Shown in pieces: positions 1 to 6,909 of a stretch of 12,046 bases of DNA. The translations under genes and the position numbers were made by a program. How positions within the stretch are numbered: the stretch's first letter is position 1; each line of letters begins with the position of its first letter. Under the pieces are notes generated by a model. It did no database searches. It was given only the letters and a program-made list of their open reading frames with translations, and was not told the DNA's origin. Source of the DNA: Bacillota bacterium (GTDB lineage: Bacteria > Bacillota > Clostridia > Lachnospirales > Lachnospiraceae); the NCBI GenBank assembly GCA_023399455.1, contig JAEWPN010000225.1, positions 1 to 12,046 of the forward strand, given 5' to 3'.

Positions 1-83
1 ATCGTCTCTTTCACGTTGACGCTGGTCAGCGCCGCTAACGTTACGTTAGGAAGCTGCAATCTGCCGTTTTTATATTCGCTCAT
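1..83 (-). CDS. 5' end of a downstream gene, possibly DUF5672-type protein (partial)
   Basis: An ATG at 83-81 opens a frame that stays open to the window edge (27 codons), beginning MSEYKNGRLQLPNVTLAALT. It starts 25 bases after the ABC transporter stop codon. A purine-rich AGGAAAGGA stretch lies upstream, though about 13 bases from the ATG, which is rather long. The pattern LxLPNVTLxAxTSVNVxET resembles the N-terminus of DUF5672-type proteins, an uncharacterised family often found among glycan genes and thought to be glycosyltransferase-like. That match is from memory on a short fragment and is weak. What is seen is an in-frame start in operon position; the function is inferred and the rest of the gene lies outside the window. 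Confidence 0.55.
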   Translation of the reverse strand, partial: MSEYKNGRLQLPNVTLAALTSVNVKET

Positions 84-108
84 CTCGTATCGATCGTCCT
101 TTCCTAAA

Positions 109-1851
109 TCAACGTTCTCTTTTAAAAATCTGATTTTCCACCCGGTAAACTGCATCGCATTTTTCAATAGTTGTCAGTCTGTGGGCAATAATAACAAGTG
201 TTTTTTTACCATGAAGCCTTTCAATTGCTTCCATGATCGCCTGCTCCGTATCGTTATCCAAAGCCGAGGTCGCTTCATCGAAAATCATGATGTCGGGCTC
301 CGTATACAGCGCTCTTGCAATACCCAGACGCTGTCTCTGACCGCCGGAAATGCGCACGCCTCTCTCTCCAATACTCGTATCCAGTCCCTCTGGAAGTCCA
401 CGCACGAATTCATCCATCTGTGCTTCCTTTAAGGCATACCATACCTGTTCATCATCGATATCCTCTTCGTCTACACCGTATGCCACATTATTTCTGATCG
501 TGTCGTCCAGCATGAATATCATCTGGGGCACATAGCCTATTTTCGCATACCAGCCGGGAAGATTCGACTTAATATCCACTCCGTCCACCGTTACCTTACC
601 CTTCTGCGGATGCAAAAGTCCCAGCAGTATGTCTACCGTAGTGGATTTTCCTGCACCGGAAGGTCCGATAAAGCCCACAGATTTTCCGAGCGGAATAGAA
701 ACGCTGGCATTTTCCAAAATATTCAGCTCCGTATTGGGATAGCAATACGTGATATTTTCCATGTTTACCTCTTTTATAAAGCCCATAGGCACGATTTCTT
801 CATTTTTAAGGAATAGAACATCCGTATTCACATCCCTTTCATGGCTGCGGATGATGATATCCTCCACCGCGCTTAAAGAAGGCTCGTAGTAAGCGATATT
901 GTTAATATAAGTGGAAAGCTTATTGGCGCTTGGCATAAGCTTGATTGCAACAGCTGCAAGCATACCAACCTGCTTGATCATCTCTCCGATGTTATTGCCC
1001 ACGGCGAGGAACGCCGCCACGATTCCAAGGATTCCGCACATGCAGACCGTTTCTATCACAAGGCGCGGAATGTTCTGCATGGAATTCTGCCTTTTTTGAA
1101 TCGTATTCAGCCTGCCTGCACTCTTTTCGTACTGCTCCACGAAATACCGCTCCTTGTTCAGCACCTTCGTTTCCTTCATGCCGTTTACCGCCTGCATGAT
1201 CCACTTTGTAGTAAGGGCGCTGTTGGTCTGTACCTCGTGTCCGAACCGTCTGAGGATGGGGCCGAGGACCTTTTTATTCAGCATCAGAATAATTCCCAGA
1301 ACGCCGCAGATAATAAGCGTCATCAAAGGACTTACCGCCACTGCCAGTATGAGAAGAGCCACAAAGATAAATAATTCCGTAAACATCTGAAGGAAAGTAA
1401 GGAGCAGATTATAGGAACCGTTGACATCGCTCATAATATGCCGCATCACCACAGGCGTGCTGGCATCCAGAAAAAATTCGTAGGGACGCCTGACATAATC
1501 CTTGAACAGATTTCTGGAGGTATTATATTGTCCGTTATAGATAAAACGGTACTGCGCATAATACATAAAAAATAAATATACGCTCTTCACCACATACACA
1601 ATAATGAGTACGATCGCCAGCATAATGAGGAAACCGCTGGCATCGGTCAGATGGAAGAGATCGTAGAAATATCTTAAATATTCATTCTCCGATATGCTTG
1701 CCGGGTCCATCGCCACCGTGATAAAGGGAAGGAGCAGAGAGGTTCCCACCGTCTCCAGCGCCGCACCGATCAACATCATAATCAATAGAAGACCAAGCAG
1801 ATTCTTTTGTCTTTTAGTTAAAATTTTTGATACTCTCTTCAATAAATTCAT
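109..1851 (-). CDS. PglK-like ABC transporter (fused permease/ATPase), probable lipid-linked glycan flippase
   Basis: A 580-residue half-transporter with an N-terminal membrane domain and a C-terminal ATPase. Hydrophobic segments lie near residues 17-45, 73-99, 155-173, 175-191, 265-283 and 292-309, giving the usual six helices. The nucleotide-binding domain has a Walker A GPSGAGKST at 396-404, Q-loop Gln443, an ISGGQ signature at 501-505, Walker B DIMIFDE at 520-526 with catalytic Glu526, and the switch His557, so it looks fully active as a homodimer. The N-terminal pattern (ETVGTSLLLPFITVAMDP) and length resemble PglK, the Campylobacter flippase that turns lipid-linked oligosaccharides across the membrane. 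Placed at the end of a run of glycosyltransferases, it probably exports their product. The ATG follows the GT2 stop by 18 bases, with AGGAGA 11 bases upstream. A general lipid or peptide exporter is possible but fits the neighbours less well. Confidence 0.9.
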   Translation of the reverse strand: MNLLKRVSKILTKRQKNLLGLLLIMMLIGAALETVGTSLLLPFITVAMDPASISENEYLRYFYDLFHLTDASGFLIMLAIVLIIVYVVKSVYLFFMYYAQYRFIYNGQYNTSRNLFKDYVRRPYEFFLDASTPVVMRHIMSDVNGSYNLLLTFLQMFTELFIFVALLILAVAVSPLMTLIICGVLGIILMLNKKVLGPILRRFGHEVQTNSALTTKWIMQAVNGMKETKVLNKERYFVEQYEKSAGRLNTIQKRQNSMQNIPRLVIETVCMCGILGIVAAFLAVGNNIGEMIKQVGMLAAVAIKLMPSANKLSTYINNIAYYEPSLSAVEDIIIRSHERDVNTDVLFLKNEEIVPMGFIKEVNMENITYCYPNTELNILENASVSIPLGKSVGFIGPSGAGKSTTVDILLGLLHPQKGKVTVDGVDIKSNLPGWYAKIGYVPQMIFMLDDTIRNNVAYGVDEEDIDDEQVWYALKEAQMDEFVRGLPEGLDTSIGERGVRISGGQRQRLGIARALYTEPDIMIFDEATSALDNDTEQAIMEAIERLHGKKTLVIIAHRLTTIEKCDAVYRVENQIFKRER

Positions 1852-1869
1852 AGAATTGACTGTCTCCTA

Positions 1870-2895
1870 TTACACTTTGCTCCGAATCGGAATCACATAT
1901 TTATCATACAGCTTCACCACAAAGTAATACCCATAAGGCCAAGCTAACGCCAGCTTCATCCGCGCCTTATCCCCTATTGCAACATACTTCTTTTTGTGTA
2001 TCCTTCGAATGCTTTCCTTCTCTTTTCTAAGCTGCGAAACGATTTCCTTCGCGAATTCCCTCGTAGCGGCACTATCCATAAAATCTATATAATAAAACAG
2101 CATCCGGCGATAGAAATGATACGCCGCCTTATCGGAAAGCTCCGTCATGCCAGCCTCTGCAATATAGGCAATCTGCTCCCTCCAAAAGGGAATCTCGTCC
2201 CGAAGTCTTCTTTGCCCTGCTTTTTCATTCATAATGCTTCCCTCTCGGTCCAGCACATAATTATAATAGGGCATGTCCAGATAAACCAGCCGGTTCATGC
2301 GGCAAAAGGCTTTTGTAGTAAACATGATGTCCTCGGAATTCTTTCCCACAGGAAAACGCATATCCTTAATCAGTTCAGCAGCAAAAAGCTTGCTCCAAAC
2401 GGAATTATATATCACGTATTTTTCATCTCCGCTGACATACGCCTCCAAAGCTTTCTTTTTGGATAATAATACACTATTACCCGAGGATGCGTCAATCATC
2501 CCCGCTTCCTCACATTGCCCTGAAGATCTTATCTGTTTATAGCGGCACACCGCCACCTGGGCAGCCTCCCTTTCGCAAGCACAGTACATTGCCAGATACA
2601 TATCCTTATCAATCCAGTCGTCTCCATCCACAAAGCCGATATATTCGCCGGCAGCCACATCCATCCCTGCATTTCTCGCATCGGACAAACCGCCGTTTTT
2701 TTTGTGCACTACCTTTATTCTGCCGTCTATCTTCTCATAACTATCGCAGATATCCGGTGAACTGTCGGTAGAACCGTCGTCCACCAGTATGATTTCCAGC
2801 TTCGAATAAGTCTGCGCCAAAAGGGAGTCCACGCATTTTTGCAGATATGCTTCTATATTATAAATTGGCACTATTATTGATATTAATTTTTCCAT
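1870..2895 (-). CDS. GT2 (GT-A fold) glycosyltransferase
   Basis: A family 2 inverting glycosyltransferase of 341 residues, expected to act at the inner membrane face and add a sugar from a nucleotide donor to a lipid-linked acceptor. It opens with the standard ISIIVPIYN beta strand. It has the nucleotide-binding VDDGSTD (Asp39-Asp40), NGGLSDARNAG near 67-77, the metal-binding DGDD at 90-93, and an acidic ED pair at 188-189 in the position of the catalytic base. The C-terminal 100 residues are basic and aromatic, consistent with membrane contact. The frame is open to 2943, but the ATG at 2895 has TAGGA nine bases upstream and puts IIVPIYN at the normal place. This start overlaps the end of the GT11 gene by 38 bases. 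The sugar donor cannot be told from sequence. Confidence 0.9.
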   Translation of the reverse strand: MEKLISIIVPIYNIEAYLQKCVDSLLAQTYSKLEIILVDDGSTDSSPDICDSYEKIDGRIKVVHKKNGGLSDARNAGMDVAAGEYIGFVDGDDWIDKDMYLAMYCACEREAAQVAVCRYKQIRSSGQCEEAGMIDASSGNSVLLSKKKALEAYVSGDEKYVIYNSVWSKLFAAELIKDMRFPVGKNSEDIMFTTKAFCRMNRLVYLDMPYYNYVLDREGSIMNEKAGQRRLRDEIPFWREQIAYIAEAGMTELSDKAAYHFYRRMLFYYIDFMDSAATREFAKEIVSQLRKEKESIRRIHKKKYVAIGDKARMKLALAWPYGYYFVVKLYDKYVIPIRSKV

Positions 2896-3781
2896 ACGCA
2901 TCAATCCTAACCATATCCGGCGTGAATATATCGTGACATTCACGCGTATTCAGCCATTTTTCGGGAGCAATCACACATTTACCTGACGCGGTTCCAAGCC
3001 ATGCTCCCCACCAGCTAAAGCTGCTGTTGGCAATGATATGATGCCTGCATTTGCTCATCAGCATCAAATCGATATATCCCGTAGACTCTTGTGTTCCCTT
3101 TATTACCGTAAATGCCGGCTTCCCATCTGCTTTCTGCTTTGCCTCGCACCATTTTTCCGTCCAAAGGACATCATTGGTAAATACGAAAAAATGTGCCGTC
3201 TTGTACTTATCCTTCATATAATCTATCGCTTTATCATAGTAAGCATCGGTACAGATGCCGCCGTATACGTCTGCCGCCTGAAGATAATCCCCACGCCTTA
3301 TATGAACGCTGACAGAAAGACTCTCTGCAATTTCCTTCTCATAGCCTTCAATCTGCTCTTCTATCTCCACCGGTATCCGGACATTCCGGAAGCGGAACGC
3401 TTCCCTCACTTCTTTTTCAATATCCTTAAAGTACTTCTCGCTCTGAAAGTTTCCGCACAGGTAAGCAGAATCTCTTCTCAGCACCTCTTCGTCGTAATCG
3501 AAGGACGCTTCGGTATACTGCCTGCTCTTTCGTCCAAACAGCTTCCTCCTGACTCTAGCCGTAAAATCCAGGGAGCCGTCTGTTATTTCTACCACTTCAT
3601 CCTTCGTCGCCTTCGGATAATCGATGCCGAATACCGGAAGCATAATAGGCCTTGCGTTATCCAGTTCATACTCCGTCACATCATCGAACTTCACTTCTCT
3701 GCCGAGAGAAACGAGCTTCAAATAGAGTGAGTACTGAAACATCTGATTCCCGATTCCTCCGGACATTCGAATTATATTCAT
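2858..3781 (-). CDS. GT11 alpha-1,2-fucosyltransferase-like glycosyltransferase
   Basis: A 307-residue GT11 family protein. Known members transfer L-fucose from GDP-fucose to the 2-OH of galactose or a related sugar (bacterial FutC and WbsJ, mammalian FUT1 and FUT2). The N-terminus MNIIRMSGGIGNQMFQYSLY is the family's typical opening. The donor-binding HIRRGDY is at 160-166 and the hallmark SSFSWWGAWL begins at residue 253. No signal peptide or membrane segment is seen, so it is cytoplasmic. A GTG at 3793 could add four residues, but the ATG at 3781 matches the family start and has AAAGG 11 bases upstream. The gene follows the AsnB-type stop by 15 bases and its 3' end overlaps the GT2 gene. 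Donor and linkage are inferred from family; some GT11 members may use other deoxysugars. Confidence 0.92.
   Translation of the reverse strand: MNIIRMSGGIGNQMFQYSLYLKLVSLGREVKFDDVTEYELDNARPIMLPVFGIDYPKATKDEVVEITDGSLDFTARVRRKLFGRKSRQYTEASFDYDEEVLRRDSAYLCGNFQSEKYFKDIEKEVREAFRFRNVRIPVEIEEQIEGYEKEIAESLSVSVHIRRGDYLQAADVYGGICTDAYYDKAIDYMKDKYKTAHFFVFTNDVLWTEKWCEAKQKADGKPAFTVIKGTQESTGYIDLMLMSKCRHHIIANSSFSWWGAWLGTASGKCVIAPEKWLNTRECHDIFTPDMVRIDAYGKININNSANL
2905..2909 (-). promoter_or_regulatory. Ribosome binding site deciding the GT2 start
   Basis: TAGGA lies nine bases before the ATG at 2895 but only three before the ATG at 2901, so the former is chosen. The site lies inside the GT11 coding region, so the two genes are probably coupled in translation. 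Confidence 0.5.
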
Positions 3782-3790
3782 CAATGACCA

Positions 3791-3797
3791 CACCTTT
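3791..3797 (-). promoter_or_regulatory. Ribosome binding site deciding the GT11 start
   Basis: AAAGGTG overlaps the last base of the AsnB copy 1 stop codon and includes the GTG at 3793. With 9-11 bases to the ATG at 3781, it favours that ATG over the GTG inside the site itself. The arrangement suggests translational coupling between the two genes. Confidence 0.55.
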
Positions 3798-5671
3798 CAC
3801 ATCAGCATCCACTCCTGAAACATCAATATAAACCATATCTGGATACGCCAAACACCGTTCTTCGTATAATCGTCCCAAATCTGCCATACTACGTCGGCAT
3901 CGAGGATCCCCTGCTGTTCCAGAGTCTTTCTGTCTATAAGGGACTCCGCCCAGCCTCTAAGCTCCGGCTCCAGAAGCCACTTATCGATCGGTATGCTGAA
4001 GCCCTTTTTGGGACGCTCCATCATCTCCCGGGGAACATATTTGTACAGCACATCTCTAAGAACCTTTTTCCCCGTCTTTCCCTGGCGTTTATACTCAATA
4101 GGAAGCGTCCATGCGAATTCCACCACATCCTTATCCAGCATAGGGACTCTCGTTTCGAGGGAAACTGCCATCGCCGCCCGGTCCACCTTTACAAGGATAT
4201 CGTCGGGATGGTACATGAGCATATCCATCAGCATGATGTTATGGTTCACTTCTTCCATGTAATGGGTAAACTGACTGTATTTATACGGGCAGTCGGAATG
4301 CGACCTGCTGATCTTCTTCGTAAGCGGATCCGTTTCATAAGAAATTTCATATAGCCTGCCCGGCGTCTTAGCACCTAAAAGGGCTGCTTTCGTACGGTAA
4401 ATCTGATTTTTGGCAAGAGGGCTGTGAAGAACCAGCTCACTGCAAGGCTTTCTTATATAATACGGTATGCCCTTCATCTTATTCCAGATACGGCTTACCG
4501 ACTCATAGGACGTATAGCCGCCGAATAGCTCATCCCCCGCATCTCCGCTCAAGGAAACCGTCACATGCTCCTTCGTCATCTTACTCACAAGATAAGTGGG
4601 AATCTGGGATGAATCGGCAAAAGGTTCGCCGAACATGTAACCCAGCTTTGGAATCACATCGATGGCATCCTGCTTTGTAATATACAGTTCCGTATGATCC
4701 GTTCCCAGATGATCCGCTATCTCTTTCGCCGCCGCCGCTTCATTGTACCCTTCCTCGGTCATTCCGATAGTAAAGCTCCGCACCTTGTTATTATTCAGAG
4801 ACTGCATCAGCGCTACAATCGTACTGCTGTCGATTCCTGCGGACAAAAACGCGCCTACCGGCACATCCGCCACCATCTGTTCCTTTATGGACTCCTTCAA
4901 AAGGCGTTCCAGCTCTCCTGCTGCTTCCTCCTCGCTGCCCGTAAATAAACACGATTGCCCTTTTACCGCCGCTTCCTTCATTGACCAATAAGTAGATATG
5001 GAAATATTTTCCTCACGGTAGGGCGCTTTAATTTTTAAAATACTGCCCGCTTCTAATTTATAAATGTCCTTATAAATAGAATAGGGCGCCGGAATATATC
5101 CATGGGTAAAGTAAATGTCCAGCACCGACGTATTGATTTCATTGTTGAAGTTTTCCAAAGCGGCGATACAGCCTATCTCAGAAGCGAAAGCAAAGGTATC
5201 GGTACCCGCAAAGCCATAATAGAGCGGTTTTTCCCCCACTCTATCCCTCACTAAAAATAACACCTGTTCTTTTTTATCATATAAGGCGATGGCAAACATG
5301 CCCTTGCACATTCCGATGGCCTGCTCCACACCATAAGCTTCCATTGCCTCTAAAAGCACTTCCGTATCGCAGGTTCCTCTGAACTGAGCAACCTTTTCTT
5401 CCTCCAGAAGCTTGTTGGCAATCTTTTTATAATTATAGATTTCCCCGTTGAATACGATAACAAAACGCCCGCTGCTCGATTCCATCGGCTGAGCGCCGGT
5501 AGGAGTCAAGTCCATGATGGACAGTCTCTGGTGCCCCAACACCACTGTCCCCTCTTCGCTTCTCCATACGCCGGAAGCATCCGGCCCTCTATGAAGCATG
5601 CGGTGGTTCATTCTGTCTATATTGCCGCTCCAGTCGCCTCTTAAGTTGCAAAATCCCGCAATACCACACAT
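3797..5671 (-). CDS. asnB: AsnB-type glutamine-dependent amidotransferase, copy 1 (624 aa)
   Basis: A class II asparagine-synthetase family protein. Cys2 of MCGIAGF is the Ntn nucleophile that hydrolyses glutamine. HRGPDASG, VFNGEIYN, GTCDTE and RDRVGEKPLYY (142-152) complete the glutaminase domain (about 1-215). The synthetase domain carries the ATP-pyrophosphatase loop as SAGIDSS at 277-283, SLSGDAGDELFGGY, and the C-terminal ERPKKGFSIPIDKWL. All key residues look intact. Housekeeping AsnB makes asparagine, but inside glycan loci relatives such as WbpS of Pseudomonas are proposed to turn uronic acids into uronamides, and that is the likelier role here. The ATG has AAGGAGA upstream and begins 13 bases after the SGNH-like gene. 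The loop is SAG rather than the commoner SGG. Sequence does not reveal the substrate, and asparagine synthesis cannot be excluded. Confidence 0.9.
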   Translation of the reverse strand: MCGIAGFCNLRGDWSGNIDRMNHRMLHRGPDASGVWRSEEGTVVLGHQRLSIMDLTPTGAQPMESSSGRFVIVFNGEIYNYKKIANKLLEEEKVAQFRGTCDTEVLLEAMEAYGVEQAIGMCKGMFAIALYDKKEQVLFLVRDRVGEKPLYYGFAGTDTFAFASEIGCIAALENFNNEINTSVLDIYFTHGYIPAPYSIYKDIYKLEAGSILKIKAPYREENISISTYWSMKEAAVKGQSCLFTGSEEEAAGELERLLKESIKEQMVADVPVGAFLSAGIDSSTIVALMQSLNNNKVRSFTIGMTEEGYNEAAAAKEIADHLGTDHTELYITKQDAIDVIPKLGYMFGEPFADSSQIPTYLVSKMTKEHVTVSLSGDAGDELFGGYTSYESVSRIWNKMKGIPYYIRKPCSELVLHSPLAKNQIYRTKAALLGAKTPGRLYEISYETDPLTKKISRSHSDCPYKYSQFTHYMEEVNHNIMLMDMLMYHPDDILVKVDRAAMAVSLETRVPMLDKDVVEFAWTLPIEYKRQGKTGKKVLRDVLYKYVPREMMERPKKGFSIPIDKWLLEPELRGWAESLIDRKTLEQQGILDADVVWQIWDDYTKNGVWRIQIWFILMFQEWMLM

Positions 5672-5684
5672 ATCCCTGTCTCCT

Positions 5685-6773
5685 TTATTCTTCTGCTGTC
5701 ACTTCCGCAAAATCGCCGCGTTCAATCCGCCCGGCAATTGTCTGTGCTGCTTCTTCATAGCTGCTCTTCCACTGCTCATATGCAGCGTCCCATTTGGCAT
5801 AGCGGTCATCGCCTCTTTTATCTTTTAAGGAATAATTGCTTGTGACATAATCCGTCAAAAATGACGTACACTTTTTAGCCCCTAATGCATTTGTATGTCC
5901 GCCGTAATCGCTGAAGTCGGAAGCGAAGTCCAGACCGATTTCTTCATAATGATCGTTCATATTCAGGAATTCATAGCCATAGCTCTCTATAATATCCGTC
6001 ATATAATTGTACATCATTTGCTTTTCTTCCTCCATTACCGTCGGAGAGAGAATAAATAACGCTTGTAATTTTTCTTCTTTCAAATAGTCGAGCAACTCAT
6101 ATAAATGCTGCTCCTGTTCCTCGGGCATCGGGGCTTTCCCTGTAATCGCAGAGGTGTCCACCGCTTCACAGGGCCCTACTTCATCTGTCATCACATATCC
6201 CTTTTGACCGTCCAAGAGCTCATAGCGGAAGCATGCCAACTGTTTTGGCAGCACTATCGTCTTCCAATTAGAATGGTATTTAAAAATATCAAAATAATAC
6301 GTATAACGCTCAGAAGGTTCTTCTACCATGGCATTTATGGTCTTTATCCGGTTCCACGAGTATTTCATGTTATCCGTAACACCTCTGGTATAAGCCATAT
6401 TGTTGGTAAGATCTATTTCACTGGCCGTATACATACGCATTTCGAATACATATAACGACGGATTCTGTGTCTTCCTTACTTCGTCCACCATATAGACTCC
6501 TGCTACCGGCCTTTGCAGATTGCTGGAGATAGGATATGCCGTTATGCCATATTCTCCCCACATCTGCGGAGTAGAATAATAGGGATATACAGGACTTGAG
6601 CCTATCATAACCACATCTATGGTATCCTTCGGCTCTGCGTAAAATCCCGCAAACCTGTCCTTTACATCTCCGTTGGTCCGTATAATATAAGTAACGGTAA
6701 GAAGGATATATATGAAAATAATGATAAAAATTGCCGATTTCACCGCTTGCTTTACAGTCATTTTTATACCCAT
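5685..6773 (-). CDS. Membrane-anchored SGNH-like protein, possible glycan O-acyl transfer or esterase
   Basis: A 362-residue protein with a short basic N-terminus, one hydrophobic helix at about 13-31 (SAIFIIIFIYILLTVTYII) and the remainder predicted outside the cell. IDVVMIGSSPVY at about residues 53-64 corresponds to SGNH block I, with Ser59/Ser60 where the GDS serine would sit. DYGGHTNALGA gives Asp289 and His293, matching the block V Asp-x-x-x-His arrangement. This pattern recalls AlgX, AlgJ and DltD-type proteins that handle acyl groups on exported polymers. The frame is open to an ATG at 6881, but that start would translate an 11-bp hairpin and put 36 charged residues ahead of the membrane helix. 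The ATG at 6773 with AAGG 11 bases upstream is preferred; 6761 is a second choice. No MBOAT acyl-transporter is visible in the window. The family call is moderate and the activity is inferred. Confidence 0.7.
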   Translation of the reverse strand: MGIKMTVKQAVKSAIFIIIFIYILLTVTYIIRTNGDVKDRFAGFYAEPKDTIDVVMIGSSPVYPYYSTPQMWGEYGITAYPISSNLQRPVAGVYMVDEVRKTQNPSLYVFEMRMYTASEIDLTNNMAYTRGVTDNMKYSWNRIKTINAMVEEPSERYTYYFDIFKYHSNWKTIVLPKQLACFRYELLDGQKGYVMTDEVGPCEAVDTSAITGKAPMPEEQEQHLYELLDYLKEEKLQALFILSPTVMEEEKQMMYNYMTDIIESYGYEFLNMNDHYEEIGLDFASDFSDYGGHTNALGAKKCTSFLTDYVTSNYSLKDKRGDDRYAKWDAAYEQWKSSYEEAAQTIAGRIERGDFAEVTAEE

Positions 6774-6795
6774 GCTTCTTTCAACCTTGTAAACA

Positions 6796-6810
6796 TGCCG
6801 CTCTGCGGCA
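6796..6810 (-). repeat. Short second hairpin in the same leader
   Basis: TGCCGC, loop AGA, GCGGCA (minus strand) forms a GC-rich six-bp stem 12 bases after the longer hairpin and seven bases before the AAGG ribosome site. It may influence access to that site. A stem this short can also arise by chance. Confidence 0.4.
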
Positions 6811-6822
6811 CAAACAATCCAT

Positions 6823-6847
6823 GAAGAAGACTCAGAGAGTCTTCTTC
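6823..6847 (-). repeat. Perfect 11-bp inverted repeat (hairpin) upstream of the SGNH-like gene
   Basis: GAAGAAGACTC and GAGTCTTCTTC are exact reverse complements around a three-base AGA loop. The hairpin sits in the 136-base gap between the second GT4 and the SGNH-like gene. It is not followed by a run of T on either strand, so it is not a standard intrinsic terminator. It could stabilise or mark the 5' end of a processed message, or partly reduce downstream transcription. Structure is seen; role is inferred. Confidence 0.75.
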
Positions 6848-6855
6848 TGTGTAAA

Positions 6856-6861
6856 ATTATA
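6856..6861 (-). promoter_or_regulatory. Possible -10 box (TATAAT) for an internal promoter
   Basis: An exact TATAAT on the minus strand lies just ahead of the 11-bp hairpin, so a start site 7 bases on would put that hairpin at the very 5' end of the message. No convincing -35 hexamer is found 16-18 bases upstream and there is no extended -10 TG, so this is weak. Confidence 0.25.
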
Positions 6862-6909
6862 GAAATTCTTAGATGATGCATTTTATCAGCTTAGGATTTC
6901 TTTTCACAC

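Noticed and set aside
35..49. Perfect palindrome CTAACGT-T-ACGTTAG
   Set aside because: It lies in the coding part of the partial gene, is short, and is best explained by codon choice for Asn-Val-Thr-Leu.
1996..2466. Plus-strand frame of 156 codons opposite the GT2 gene
   Set aside because: Antisense to a clear GT2 protein, with no family pattern.
2896..2943. 16-residue extension of the GT2 protein from 2943
   Set aside because: GT2 proteins begin just before ISIIVPIYN, and the ribosome site fits the ATG at 2895. The extension is only an open frame within the GT11 gene.
3038..3730. Plus-strand frame of 230 codons opposite the GT11 gene
   Set aside because: It lies entirely antisense to a well-supported GT11 gene, has no recognisable motif and is rich in residues expected from reverse reading. 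It is a shadow.
6774..6881. 36-residue N-terminal extension of the SGNH-like protein from the ATG at 6881
   Set aside because: It would translate the 11-bp hairpin, gives a charged low-quality leader before the membrane helix, and the ATG at 6773 has a better setting.
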